This document shows positions 1 through 12,648 of a DNA stretch of 64,000 nucleotides, one piece after another. The notes beneath the pieces are model-generated. The model had not been told where the DNA came from. It worked only from the letters and a program-made list of their open reading frames with translations, and did no database searches. The DNA is from Haliclona indistincta (Eukaryota > Porifera > Demospongiae > Haplosclerida > Chalinidae), in NCBI GenBank assembly GCA_964017065.1, contig OZ024787.1, positions 10,892,989-10,956,988 of the forward strand. Reading direction: 5' to 3'. How positions within the stretch are numbered: the first letter of the stretch is position 1; each line of letters starts with the position of its first letter. The position numbers and the translations under genes are program-made.

Positions 1-13
1 CATTGTCACTCAC

Positions 14-83
14 ATTGCTCCGTGTTCGATAACAGCAGTACAACAGCGATAACGCCATGATAGAATACAGCACTGAACGTCAT
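14..83 (-). CDS. Signal-peptide exon of a receptor gene running off the left edge (partial)
   Basis: On the minus strand the ATG (81-83) opens a 70-nt frame: a hydrophobic leader ending in SNTEQ, then a GTGAGT donor after base 14 (phase 1). It is nearly identical, residue by residue, to the signal exon of the plus-strand receptor at 42762-42831. Both have an ACCGGAAGTG box about 115-120 bp upstream. The remaining exons would lie beyond base 1. I infer a long receptor of the cluster; nothing after the leader can be seen. Confidence 0.75.
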
Positions 84-196
84 GGCGGCGTTATCGCACA
101 AGCTGGACTCGGAACAAAAATGATCGCCAGCTTGCTGAGTACAACGAGATAATGATCGACCAGGAATGCAGCGTGGGAGGGGCTAATTGTAAAACT

Positions 197-206
197 CACT
201 TCCGGT
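197..206 (-). promoter_or_regulatory. ETS-type box ACCGGAAGTG
   Basis: A perfect ETS/GABP-type core lies about 115 bp upstream of the minus-strand ATG at 81-83. The same decamer lies at a matching distance upstream of the paralogue at 42762. Function is inferred from motif and conservation. Confidence 0.5.
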
Positions 207-388
207 AATTAAGCGTGCGGTGGTCATTTCAAAATCAAAACAGAAAAATATTGTTGCAGTGTCATAAAGGCGCGGAATGAGTAAGTGAGTTGAGTCTACA
301 AAATATGTTTGTTAATATACACACAATGCTTGAATACAAATCGGAATGATGTGGATTCTAGTAATATTTCCGGTTGACGAAAGCCGCC

Positions 389-1603
389 TCAAATGAGCAC
401 CTCATGCACCGGCCCGGTGTCCTCAATGGTTGTGACTGGTTCAGTTTGAAGCTGACGAGGCTCGCCAACAGGAGCCGGCCTACTGCGTGGTCGAGGAGGA
501 GGAGGTGGACCAGATTCAGTGACTCTTGACACCTGATTACGCTTCCTTAGCGTATTTCGCAGTAAAAGAATCACAATCACGATCAGCACCAGTGTCAGGA
601 TGGTGAGAAATATCATGATTGCAAGCGTAATAATTGTTGTCGGAGAAACGATGTATTCTTTGCCATCTTTGGTGGGCGGGGGACCTGTTGTGACTTGGTT
701 TTGGGAAGTGGGGGACTGTGACAGTTTAGTTGCAGATGTAGCTATGGCTAGGCCTGAGTTGGGTGTTGCCTTTGAGGAGTGATGCAACTTAATTGTTGCT
801 GTAGAAGAAACAGATGGTGTTGGATTGGGTGTTGTGATATTGGAGCAAATTCGAGGAAAATCTTCAACGTATTCATTAAATATATTTTCTTGAGCTCGCA
901 AGGAGCTTGTAGGACCTGCATTTGAAAAATTAACTCACTTAATAATCATGTATTTGAACTCACAGAATGTCCACGACACCAGAGGCTTTATTCTTTTGAC
1001 TTCAACAGACGGATCTGACAAAGACAGTGAGCAGGCCTGCTCTCTCATGCCTCTCCACACGTACAGATCCACTCCCTCTCCTACAGTACTGCACTGCAGT
1101 CCAAAGCGAGGGTCTGTTCCATTAAGACGTATACCTATCACATAACCGGGATTTATCGGAATCTCTGGAGGACCAAAATTTTTATCAATCGGCAAATCAA
1201 TACGATCTCCATCTTGTATGTGACCAAGTAGACTAGTGTCGTATTCATTGCCATAGACAAGGTCATAGACTGAGCCTTTCTTTCTGAACAGCTGAAACTC
1301 AATGGATTGGCTCTGTGCAGTGGTTGTCACAACAGCCTGCCAGAGTTTAATGAAACCAGTCCCGTTTAGTCTCCATTCTGGAATCAACAGCTGCAAATTT
1401 CCACGCAGGAATTCTCTTGGAGAGTTGTGCACTCCTGATGGAAAGTCTAAGGATCTGTTATTGCACTGTTGAGCCGAGCCTGCAAGCATGGAATACGTAA
1501 TTCTAGCGCTATTATTTTGACAACGCAACTTGCCTCGATCTAGTATTCCTGACAGCTGCAGTACAGTAACTGTAAGCAGTAGCCATCTACCAAGCGACTC
1601 CAT
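389..1603 (-). CDS. Single-pass receptor, long type, with proline-rich cytoplasmic tail
   Basis: Two exons, 964-1603 and 389-915, joined across a 48-nt intron (GTGAGT donor, TGCAG acceptor, phase 1), give 388 aa with no stops. Order: leader (MESLGRWLLLTVTVLQLSG, 1-19); the cluster's ectodomain (about 65-213) with the family motifs LQLLIP, YDLVYGN, PPEIP, VIGIRL and LVSW; a Ser/Thr/Pro stalk; a transmembrane helix rich in Ile and Leu; and a basic tail. Unlike its paralogues the tail has no tyrosine motif but carries five prolines followed by RPRSRPAP, an SH3-ligand type sequence. It lies left of XPO6, apart from the main cluster. Signalling through SH3 proteins is inference. Confidence 0.85.
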
Positions 1604-2011
1604 TGAAGATTCTTCACTGTTTCACTGCCAGACGATGTTTTGAACACGCTCTCGTTCGTGAGTAATACATCGCTTGCCCCCGCAATCGCCCGACTCCCGT
1701 ACAAGGCGTGGTCATAATAATAAGTGTCCAGAACGGTCCAGAAGCAAGGTAAAAATATAAACAGTAAAATAGATTTGGAAACAGAAAATAGTTCAATAGG
1801 AAACCCGACCTTCAATAAGGGCAAGGTCCAAGTTGGTATTTGCTAAGTCTGAAATAAATTAATGTTGATCTTGAACCGCACGGACAATGTCATAATAATT
1901 ATTCACTCGGTTCAGCTTGTTTTTACTTTTAAAAAAGCAACAGCATGATGGGATACACAAACTGAATAGCATGAAACAATTACATAATTTACATTGTTCA
2001 ATAAGAGTCAA
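1604..2011. other. Intergenic stretch
   Basis: It separates the receptor start from the stop of the PB1 gene. It should hold the receptor promoter. Short frames here have no family features, and I see no RNA gene or repeat. Confidence 0.5.
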
Positions 2012-2842
2012 TCACTCCTGTGTAGCAGTGGCTGCTGCTGGAGCGTCTCCCTGAGGCTGGTCATCCATTTTCTCCTCTTCCTTCTCCTTCTCCTTCTCTT
2101 CTTTCTTCTCAGCCTCCTCTGAGCTGCTGAAGGTAGCATGGTAGCCATAGGGTCCCCAGGTCCACTGAGTGAAGTGAGGGCACTCTTGTACCACTGGTTC
2201 CCAGGATCCAAATGGACTGACAGACCATCCAGGAGGGAACTCAGGCACTAGTGACTTTGGTGCAGCAGTAGTGCCCACATCTTGGGACTTCCTACGTGCC
2301 TCAGCCAACTGCTTCATCTTCTGTTCTCGGGCTTGCTTTATCTTCTCCACCAGAGCCTTTCTTCGCTCCAGCTCAGCTCTGCGTACTTTCTCCTCGTACA
2401 GTCGCTGCTGTCTCAGGTGCTCTTCTCTCTCACGAAGTGCTTGCTCTCGGAAGAAACCACCAAATGGACTGAAGGGATGGCCAGAACCAAACAGAGAGGA
2501 CAGACCATGCCCATGGCTGAATGGAGAGTGATCAAAGAGATCTGTGTCGAATAGGAAGACGTGTGCCGGAGCAGCCTCTTGCTGTTCTTCCACGCCGATC
2601 AGGACGCGCAGTGTGTTGTCCTCTCCAACGCATTCGAGGGCTGTCCGGAGCTCCTCGTCGGACCCGAAGCAGACCTGGTCGCCATCAGCGTCCTTGTAGT
2701 AGAGGCGCACGGCACTCTCCTTGGTGTCGGCGAGGGCAGGGAACGTTGTGAGTAGCTTCTGCACGAGATCGGCGTAAGGGATGTCAGATGCAACCGCTAG
2801 TCTGCGGACCTCTCGGTTGAAAGCAGCCTTGATAAGCACCAT
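2012..2842 (-). CDS. PB1-domain protein with coiled coil, single exon
   Basis: A 276-aa intronless frame. Residues 1-85 form a PB1 domain: the early lysine (VLIKAAF) and RR pair give the basic face, and YYKDADGDQV followed by SDEEL gives the acidic OPCA loop, so it can probably pair on both faces. Next come a Phe/His/Gly-rich low-complexity segment (about 95-130), a strongly charged helix typical of a coiled coil (about 132-190), a Trp/Pro patch (PPGWSVSPFGSW) and a Glu/Lys-rich C-terminus. PB1 domains polymerise scaffold proteins such as p62 and NBR1, but no ZZ or UBA domain is present, so it is not an orthologue of either. Promoter elements upstream suggest stress induction. The precise function is unknown. 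Confidence 0.85.
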   Translation of the reverse strand: MVLIKAAFNREVRRLAVASDIPYADLVQKLLTTFPALADTKESAVRLYYKDADGDQVCFGSDEELRTALECVGEDNTLRVLIGVEEQQEAAPAHVFLFDTDLFDHSPFSHGHGLSSLFGSGHPFSPFGGFFREQALREREEHLRQQRLYEEKVRRAELERRKALVEKIKQAREQKMKQLAEARRKSQDVGTTAAPKSLVPEFPPGWSVSPFGSWEPVVQECPHFTQWTWGPYGYHATFSSSEEAEKKEEKEKEKEEEKMDDQPQGDAPAAATATQE

Positions 2843-2950
2843 CTTTGTCGATCGATGTGAGTTGAAATTAAAGCGAGTGTTCAGGAAAGTCCTTCTTGGT
2901 TTTCAGCAGTAGTCAAGCTGTGGCTATGTTCCATCTCGGCGGCCCAGCTG

Positions 2951-2958
2951 TATTTATA
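2951..2958 (-). promoter_or_regulatory. TATA box of the PB1 gene
   Basis: TATAAATA on the minus strand, about 110 bp upstream of the ATG, leaving room for a leader of roughly 80 nt. It fits the stress-type promoter formed with the elements just upstream. Confidence 0.65.
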
Positions 2959-3006
2959 GTGCCGCGGGTCAGCAGTGCTGAAGCAGAGGGCAATCTTGAA
3001 CGCCAT

Positions 3007-3026
3007 CGAAAGTTCGCCATGATTCG
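3007..3026. promoter_or_regulatory. Imperfect heat-shock element (distal to TATA)
   Basis: Four contiguous 5-bp units read cGAAa, gTTCg, ccatg, aTTCg. Three of the four match the alternating nGAAn/nTTCn heat-shock-factor consensus in correct phase. Confidence 0.45.
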
Positions 3027-3047
3027 AGTGATCACTTCGAGTATTGA

Positions 3048-3055
3048 TGACGTCA
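3048..3055. promoter_or_regulatory. CRE palindrome TGACGTCA
   Basis: A perfect 8-bp CREB/ATF site about 90 bp upstream of the TATA box of the PB1 gene. It lies between two heat-shock-type elements. Confidence 0.55.
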
Positions 3056-3066
3056 CGGTCGAGTGC

Positions 3067-3086
3067 ACTCGAGAACAATCTAGAAC
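3067..3086. promoter_or_regulatory. Heat-shock element (four units)
   Basis: Units actcg, agaac, aatct, agaac follow the nTTCn/nGAAn alternation with two single mismatches. Two perfect GAA units lie 10 bp apart. With the second element at 3007 it suggests HSF control of the PB1 gene. Confidence 0.5.
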
Positions 3087-3345
3087 ACGCGCGCGTAGAA
3101 TCACAATGTATGAACCAGAAGAATAAAAATTAATAATAATATCAATAGTGACAACAAACTAAAAATTTGCTGTCTAACATGTGACAACTGAAGAGAAAAA
3201 ACTTATGTACAACAAAACAATTTTACTCTCTTATTATAATTTTTAAGTGATAATAGCATAGAACTAGGTAGAAAAGAGAGTGATGAAAGTTGCTTTAAAT
3301 GATGCTTGATTTGTTAGTTTGTAGAGGCGTGTGTGTGTGCGTGTG

Positions 3346-6300
3346 TCAACTCAGCTTGACTGAGTTAGCCGGTAGACTTGCGTTGATCAGAAGAAAATAG
3401 CGAAGGTCACTAGTAAACTGGTATAGATTTTGCACAAATGATGGTAGATCCTGCGGCACAGAATTACACATAACAAGTACAGTATAATGTGTGTAAATGC
3501 TAAGAAGTAGATTGCTATGGGCTTTGTGAGCTACTGTTGGAGAATGGAGTGTCACCTTCATGCACTAATGTGTTCAGTCTCTGCATAGTCACTCAAGATG
3601 AAGGATGATCGGAGATTAGCAAATGAACGTAACTTACTATGTTTGATGAACTAGAAAAGTGGTAGCCTGCTGCTACCCTAGTTTAAATTATAATCAACTG
3701 TACACAGAGTAAAATCTGATACGTTTTAATGCACATGTGTAGCCTAGCAATAATGCTCATGAGACCACACCCACCTCAACTATTTTATACTGCTCTATCA
3801 GGGACAGCTGTTGCTGCTCAGAGATTCCCTCCATGCTGTTCAGAAACGCTGACAGCAACTCCATGTGAAAGGCTCTGAAGTTAATGGACGCCATGTTGAA
3901 CACACAAGAGCATATCTCGTCTCCAAGAAGATTCTGTGACTTGTTGACCAGCACACGAAGAAGGATGAGTAAAAATGGCCGCCACATTGTGTTTCTGAAC
4001 TGCGTCTAGAAAAACAAAATGCCGTACGTGATTTACATCACTTGCTTGATCGCTCACTCTAGAAAATAGCTTGTGCTTGTTATTCAGTGTTTCCAATGCC
4101 TGCAAATTTTGTCTAAAAATACTGATATCAGATTGTAAAAATGATTGCCCAAATGCCTGTGAAACAAAAATTTCAAAAGCATACAAAATTTGACGGAGAA
4201 ATCAACCTCGATTATGGAGCTAAATTCTTCCTCGTGTTGTAAAGGCTCGTTTCCATCCTTGTCCATATGAGCGAGGACATTAGAAGGATAGAAATGTCTA
4301 GAAAAGCACATGTCAGATATTGAACTCAGATCTTATAGAACTGTACCTCCAGTTGTTCAACAGAAGTTGAAATAGTAGATCGTAGAGTGAAGATTTGACT
4401 TCAGGCAGCTCTTTCTGTGAAGGTGATCGTGTGAGGGTGACAGTAGTGAAGGTGAGCTTACTGTGGAGATGACTGGATATATCTGCTTCATTGTGAATGA
4501 TATTATGCTGGGGAGGAATGCCTTCTCACCCACACTGGTCTCCTGCACTAGTAGCATCAGCATCCGTAGGAATCTGGAGAGGAGGGAGGGAGGAGAGAGA
4601 GAGGGGGAGGGAGGGAGAGAGGGAGGGAGGGAGGGAGGAGGGAAGGAGGAGGGAGGGAGGGAGAGAGGGAGGGAGGGAGGAGGGAAGGAGGAGGGAGGGA
4701 GAGAGGGAGGAGGGAGAGAGGGAGGAGGGAGGGAGGGAGGAGAGAGGGAGGAGGGAAGGAGGGAGAGAGGGAGGGAGGGAGGGGGAGGGAAAGAGGGAGA
4801 GAGGGAGAGGGAGGGAGGGAGAGAGGAGGGAAAGAGGGAGGGAGGGAGGGAGGGGAAGGCAGGGAGAGAGAGAGAGAGAGGGAGAGAGAGGGGGAGGAAG
4901 GGAGAGAGGGAGGGAGAGAGGGGGGAGGGAGGGAGAGAGAGAGATATCATTACAAGAATCGAATACATGAAGTATCAAAGTTACTTTTCAACAACTCGGT
5001 AGCCCATACTGTTCTCCTGAAGAATGGTTTCTTCAAGATGTTGCCTGCAATAAAGACCAAAATTTGTTAACAAAAGTCGGGCTTCATCATGTGATAGTCA
5101 TGTGATATGTGTGTGATATAATATTTGTGTCATGTGATAGTCACCTGGTGAGCAATGTCATGAAGGTTTGTGTCATTCTCTCCACTAGAGCAGCACTGAT
5201 CTCACTCAGTAGACCATCAAACAGTGTCAGGAAGAAGCCCATTAGATCGTCCAACACATCTAGTAGAAAAAAAATCGTATCGTATGGTTTTATTTCGTAT
5301 TGTTAGACACCAATTAAAGGTACATTTAATGCACGGATTTTCAATATAATTTTATCGCTGTTTTCGATACATTATTATTATGTAGTATTCTTTGTCAGAT
5401 GCTGCTTGAATATTAAACACATGATTGTGCTTATAATAATATGACAGCACAGTACTTGTATGATTTGAAATACCATCATATTTTCACCAAATAGAGGTAA
5501 GACTGCTCATGTGTGGGTGTACATTTGTAACAGAGCAATGTGCTTAGTACCACACATCTGCATATCCATGATGAGCAACCTGGGAAAGTCTCAATACATT
5601 TTTTCACACTGCTTATATCAAGACCAAGTCATTAGCTAGACTGCTGCTATTTGGAACATGAGTGTTGTTAGTGTATGTCCTGACCTGGTTGGTGCAGAAA
5701 CACTGGGAAGAGAGGGATGAGCGTGTCTACTGTAGGGTTGAGTGCCTTGAGCATTAGAGACTTGGATCGCTTGCATTCGTGAGCAGTACACGACACCATG
5801 TCTCCCAACAACAGGAGAGACCGCTTCAGACCTGGTTTAGCTGAAAAAGAATTCAAAAACTTTCAAACAAAATTAAAATCATCTACAAATTCTGGGCAAG
5901 CAAGGTTTTGCCGTCTCTATATAGGTTATAGGATAAAATATACTGGACTGGTTTTGAATACTGGACTAGTCAGTGTCAACTTTCAAATAAACGGTATTGT
6001 ATTAGGAGACTTGATTCTCTAGTGTTTTAGGCTCAAACTAGAAGATTTAGAGGTATAATAATTCGTTACCTTGTTCTCTCAGTTGTATGTTCTGGCTCCA
6101 TCCTGGCGCTGATATCAACTGATGTATAGGGGCGGAGGCTCCTGACACTAACTTGCATAGCTCAGCATAACGCACCTCCCATTGCTATGGAAACAAACCA
6201 ACACAATCATGATAAACGCATCATCAGCAGATCAGCCTATATAGCACATCTATGATAGTGCTGGGACCATTCAAGTGTGTTTAACTCAATTTTAAATTGT

Positions 6301-9300
6301 GCTTGGTAAAATCGTAAAATTCAGGTCTCGCTAAACATTTTTTTGTGCTGCAAAAATATCAACTCTTCAATAATGTAAAATTAATGATTGTGCAGTAGAT
6401 ACTAACACATTGTATTATTCTCACGGACGGTGATTTCATGAATATTTTCACAATTGGGCTGTCGCAAAAATTTCATAGTACATGAAATAGGCTTCAGTTC
6501 AGTGGCGCTCAAACACGGAATGTGTTTTCGAGAACTATGTTTTTGCTACCACAAAAATATTTTGATACCATCTTTCATAGTACTCCATGCTATAGAGGTT
6601 AAACAAAGCAGGATACAACATGAGACAGTGAGTTGTACTGTGTGTACCAGGATAGTAACGTGACACAGCTATATCCTGTCTATGAAAATAATGCTTGACC
6701 ATATTCTACTACTACAGAAGACTCTTGAACATGACATACAAGCAAACAGCTGTGAGTCATGAGAGTTGTCGCATTTCGCTTCCTCTATCATCAGCAGTTT
6801 CATCACTCCATGTGTGTGTGTACTCAACTATCCATAGCAGCTGATCTTATCAGATTGAATCATAACAAACACGGCTATAACACACACATATACGCATGCA
6901 CACACTTGCTTTATCTCAAAGTCGATTATGCAACTGCACTGTAAATACAGTGCTATTAAACGTTGATTACAGCGTTCAACTACTTACTACAACTACAATA
7001 ATAAACTACTAAAATAACTAATAAAGCATAGATACTAAAGCCACACCTTCATTGTGTACATATCAATACCTTAGGACGCTCTACCTCTACGGGTTTTATT
7101 ATTGCATTTTATCATCTTCAAATTAGCTAATCATACAGAAATAAATTGCAAGCTTGTTGACATCGACATAATTATCACTAAGGCCATGTAAAGTTAATTT
7201 TCTGTTTCTGGTCCCTAGCTGGTCAATTTTTGAAGGTCAATGACTCAATGTACATTTTTTGTAATAAATTACAGAGTTGCCTATCTTGTCAACTTCCATG
7301 GTCTGTGGTAGTCAATAATTATGACCTTAAATGTACCTTACAGTGGACACAACCTGCAGGATAACATGAGTTAAGACTACATAGTTTACAATAAACAGCC
7401 TGGTTGGCCCGATCATTCTATTCAACTAGTTGGACCAGAAACAGAAAATTACCTTTGTGTGGTCTAACACAATGCATTACTAAAGCACACTGTAGTGAAG
7501 CTGTAGCGGATGAAAAATAAGGTCGCCAACTTTCTCAAATCAGCAAACTACTAAATGCTCATCATGAGACAAACAAAATGGTGTAAACGATTTTAGTGTA
7601 GCACAACTAGTTATTGAGCTCAATGCTTACTACCTGGCAGTGGGTAAGATATGCTTTGTGTGCACACACGACAGATTACGTACTATAATGCCTCACTTGT
7701 ACCGTAGATTGCAAATCCGTTGTCTCAAGCTCACAACCATAGCACGCTACACATGCGCATTTGACTGTACAAAGCTATTTACATTTGGTCAATGCGCATA
7801 CGTCTTGATGGAAAAGCTACGCAAAAAGTTGACAAGTGACTTGCAAATTACGGCATAAGCACACCTCAGCACAATGAACTCTCAAATTGAAAATACTGAA
7901 TCAAAAAGGTACATGTACACCACATGTGCACACATTTAGACAACACATTATTACATGGGTGTACCTCTGAAACTAACAGTTATGATTCCTTACCTGGTCA
8001 TTGTCAGACATGTTGTGCCAGGGCAGTAGGAACATGGCTGTGAGTGACTGATGTAGCATTGAGTTGACGCGATGAGGTAGTTGAGATAGACCGCCGCACG
8101 ACACCTGCTCTACTAGGTGCTGTACAGGAGCTAGCCCCAGGAGGAAGTGAGGTCGAACAGTGGACGCTATAGATAGGAGCAGTCGGCATGACATGAGAGA
8201 GACTTTCTCGGGTACGTCAGGAGAGATAGTGACGATAGCAGAGGTAGTGATCGAGGAGATGATGGCGGGAATGTTAGACTCAGTGGACTGAGAGCCTCGC
8301 AACATGGACAGGTAGACATTCGATACCCAGTGCTGGAACGCCTGTAGAGTGCCCAGAGTCTGAGCATGACTAAAAAAAAAGAAATCATAGTAGCAATGAA
8401 AAGCAAAAAATTATGTGAAAATGTTCTGCACAATTGTAACTTCATGATTAATTTTTAGCAAAATTTTCACACTTGTAGTCTCTAGTTTGTGGTTCTCACA
8501 GTTCTAGGAAGTCGTGTTCCAATATTTCAGGCATTGGTGTGTCCACATTGAACAGCATGTTGTCAGCATTGTACTGAGCTATGTTACACAAGCTGCAGTA
8601 AGAGGATAAAATTTTACAGAGATGAGACAAAATTTTAAGTGGTTTTCATTAAAAAATAATGGAAGAAAAATAAAATTATACTAAGATAAGACATTTTGTT
8701 TCGTTGACCTTGCCATAACTTTTCTATAATTTGTATTGCATAAAAAATTTTTTTAAACCAAAAAATTTAAGTGATTAAAATTTTTGTTCATAAAAATAAT
8801 GGAAGAAAAATTAATATAATTATTTGAAGTTGTACTAGCTTTTAAGGTGGCGGTGCACTTAGTTAATATTCAACACCCACGCAACGTGTGTTTTATTAAT
8901 AACTATTTATAACTTCAGCAATTTACATAACAGTATGGGGAAAATAATACTACATGAAGCGTCTGTGGCTGCTATCTCGACTGTCGAGCAATAGATCGAC
9001 GCGCTTCAAGCGCAGCAGCATGCAGCGCCATCTTGCGCACAGATGTACAGAGCGAATTTCCGTAATACGATCTAGATTTTTTGTTAAAGAATTTTTCTGG
9101 TCTAGGTTTGCTGTTTTGCCACGTTAGCAAAGGAGTATCGAAAAATCGCTCTGTACGTCTGTGCGCGCTGGAATTTTTAAGCTGTAAACGAAGTTCTTTC
9201 GGGAGCAAGCAAGCCAAACTGGAGATAGCAGCCACAGACCGGTCTATACTGGGCGAGCTCGCTGCTCCACGTTAGCTAACACTTTGTGACTGAAACTTGC

Positions 9301-12300
9301 TATAATCGATGTATATCGATAGACAAACACAATGCATACTGGAGCACGCCTGTACAAAATACTATTGCTGGAAAATAAAGCCACTTGTAAAGTTATGAAT
9401 CTCATTAAATTGGCGCACCGTGCAAAATATGAACACGCTAGATCGCTGTGAAGGCCATCAACGAAGACGCTAAATACTGTTCTTTCTCTCTTGAGCTATA
9501 TTCAACGCTGGGTACTACGCAACTCGGCGACAGCAGGCACAATTGGAGAGATAGTAAACTGCAAAACGAGGTGCCACTTTTCGTGCGCGCTGTAGCAGTG
9601 TCGCTACAGATTCCATCGTCTACTGATGGGTTAGCATCCTCCGGAGGGCAGTAGACTATTAACTTGGACGTCTGGGCGACTGGCTCTGAGTAAAACGCAA
9701 AATAGTCTTGAAACGCTCACCATTTTACAGCCTTTTCACGACATTTCGACCCATAACTTACAAACAAACAAACTCTCAGCCAAGTTTATAGTCCGCTGCC
9801 GTCCGCCTACGATTGTACAACTGCATTAACCTAGTTAAAGCGATTACTTGCTTATATTCTGGCTAAAATTTGGCACTCCGTTTTACAACTGCTTCCCAGA
9901 TCACTACCATAGACTCTAACCGCGAATTGCCCACGCATGTGGGGCAGTTCGCGGTTATAGAGTCTATGATTTGCGTGGGCATTGAGGGCGGTGGCATTTG
10001 CGTGGGCACAACTGTTACCCGTCACCTTAACATGGTCGATATCTCACTTTTTAATGAGTAGATGAGCATCCTCCATCATGTCCATGAAGTGTTGACCACA
10101 GAACTGGTCAGAGAGACGACCGATAGCCTGCAGCATTGATGTGAGGTCCTTGAGCACAGCATGGAGCTTCTCACACTCCGACCCAGCTGATATCTGGAGA
10201 ACACGCTCTGAGGGAGGGAGAGAGGGAGGGAGAGAGAGAGAGAGAGAGAAGGGAGAGAGGGAGAGAGAGAGAGAAGGAGAGAGGGAGAGAGAGTGAGGGA
10301 GGGAGTGAGAAGGAAGAGAGGGAGGGAGGAAGAGAGAGAGGGGGAGAGAGGGAGGGAGAGTGAGAGGGAGGGAGAGGGAGGGAGAGGGAGGAAGAGAGAG
10401 AGAGAGGGGGAGAGAGAGGGAGGGAGAGTGAGGATAGAGTGAGTGAGTAGGCGAGTGAGTGAGTGAGACAAGTCAATACAATGCTATGTACCGTTTCCTT
10501 TGCTTGTGATGAGGTTGACTAAACTAAGGTAGACCTGTGCATATTCCTCCATCTTAGGCACCTGCACACAACAGATACACGTGTATTACATTATGTAAGA
10601 CAAATCCAAAATCAAAGCATCGGTACAGAACTCACAATCAACTGAAAAGCCTGGGTCGGAAACAGCTCAGCAACTTTACCAACGAATTCTAACACTTGGC
10701 GCAGAAAACACTGCCACTCTGTCTCATCCTACAGCACATGATGATCACATGCAAGTCACGTGACAGTCACATGGTACTCACATCATCGTCTACTGTGTCA
10801 TCGTCAATCTCTCTCAAGTCGTTGATATTATAGTGCCATTGTATCTTCGTCAGCACCACACTCATCATGTTCACCAACACATCTCGATACCTGGAAACAA
10901 CAAAGAAGGCATGACTAGTAATTTTAATAGGACAAAATCTTCCTGTGGATGGATAACATCTGGTATAACCGCTGTTACATGTACCTCCAATAAAGCTCAC
11001 TTAACAATGTTACTATAGATACCACATGTTATCCCAGCTGTTTCTATAAACAAGCTATAACGTTGCCATGAGCACCAAGTACGTTTTTCAAGGCAAAGTG
11101 TCACAGTGTCTCTGCCAGCTGCTGGTGTATGCTATGCTTATGATAAAGTTCCTCGTAAATCCAACGAACACGGCAGTTCATTTATATGGGTTTTAATTAT
11201 GCACTGCATTAAGTTTAATAAACCACTCGTAATTATAAGCCCATAATCGTTGCTGTGGAGATATACATGTAAGTGCATGAGCCTATTAACACAGTATTAA
11301 TGCTATCGGTACAAGATAATATAATACTTTATGCATTATTTCTGCATATACTTGTCGATGGTTTTTTTCAAGAAATTTTGATAGGCCACATGTAATTTTG
11401 GACACCAAAAAAATATTCTGACCATCACCTATTATCTCATCAAAATCATGACACCATGGTGAGAAATACGCTTCCCAGGGTACTGCATGGAACTCAGCTT
11501 GATCTTAATTTTTCCGTAAAATTAATGGTGGGTAAAAATATTGTCAAATAATGATGTGAATTAAAATTAGCTCTTTGTTCACACAATTTCTCAACCTAAG
11601 GTACTGCACATTATTGTGATATTGTCTAATACATACGACACGTGTGACTTGTGCTAACTAAATTTTTTCTTTGACATTTTTCTTAAAATGAACAATTTTC
11701 CATTCATAGACATCGGTACCTTTCAAAGTGATTAGAGGAGTGAGGGGAGTGGTCAGGTGCCGTCTCCGTTGCCATGGTGATGAGATGATCCAGGAACAGC
11801 CCCCAGGTCTCCAGGCAGTTGCTGAAGCTATCAATCTCCGGTTGACGAACAGTGTACTTGGAGAACAGAATGAGGAACTCGAGAACAGGAAAATTAGGGT
11901 TAAACTCAACCCTCTTGAGATGCGAAGATACGAACCAGTAGAAAAAATCACCACATTTGGCAAGATACCTATAGAAAATACGGCATACAGTTATGTAATT
12001 TACGTGTAAAGAGAGTTAATTATCTTTCACCTATCGTCCAAGCGAGAAAAGTCACACACGTACTGCGTATCGTCTCCGATGAGTTGTTGCAGCAGACGAA
12101 ATGACTGGTCAAATAACTTCATGAGAAAATTCTCGAACTCTCTTGGTACGCAATTCTTCACAAGCAGCTCATTCACACAATCCATTGCCTCAGAGCCAAG
12201 ACAGCCTAAGCAGTTCGATAAATCATTCTCACTACAGCAGCCGAGACTAGCGTAGAGAAAGACCGCGTCTAAAATTTCCCCTGTGATAAGATTCGATAGC

Positions 12301-12594
12301 GGTATCCAGCTGAAGAGATGATTGAGGCATCGTAGAGCGACTTGACAGACAGTTACGATTTGAGCGGAGGGAGTAGATGAGCCCTTGGTGGTCGAGATGA
12401 AAGAGAAAGAGGTCTTGAGCGTGGTTATGATGGTTGAGAGGAAAGTTGGAACCTGTTGCAGCATGAGAGAATGGAGCTCTCGACGCCGAGAGGTTGAGAG
12501 AAGATCAGACTTTGGAGTAGCCAGTTCTTCTGATGCTGCTAGCATCATAGCTAGACCAGTGTGGGCCTTGTCAGTGGAACGAGCAAGCTACGAG

Positions 12595-12648
<54 letters not shown>

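Noticed and set aside
4357..5002. Ser/Pro/Leu-rich and Arg/Glu/Gly-rich frames of 150-203 codons
   Set aside because: They arise from the GA microsatellite in an XPO6 intron; only the short part at 4462-4573 is a real exon.
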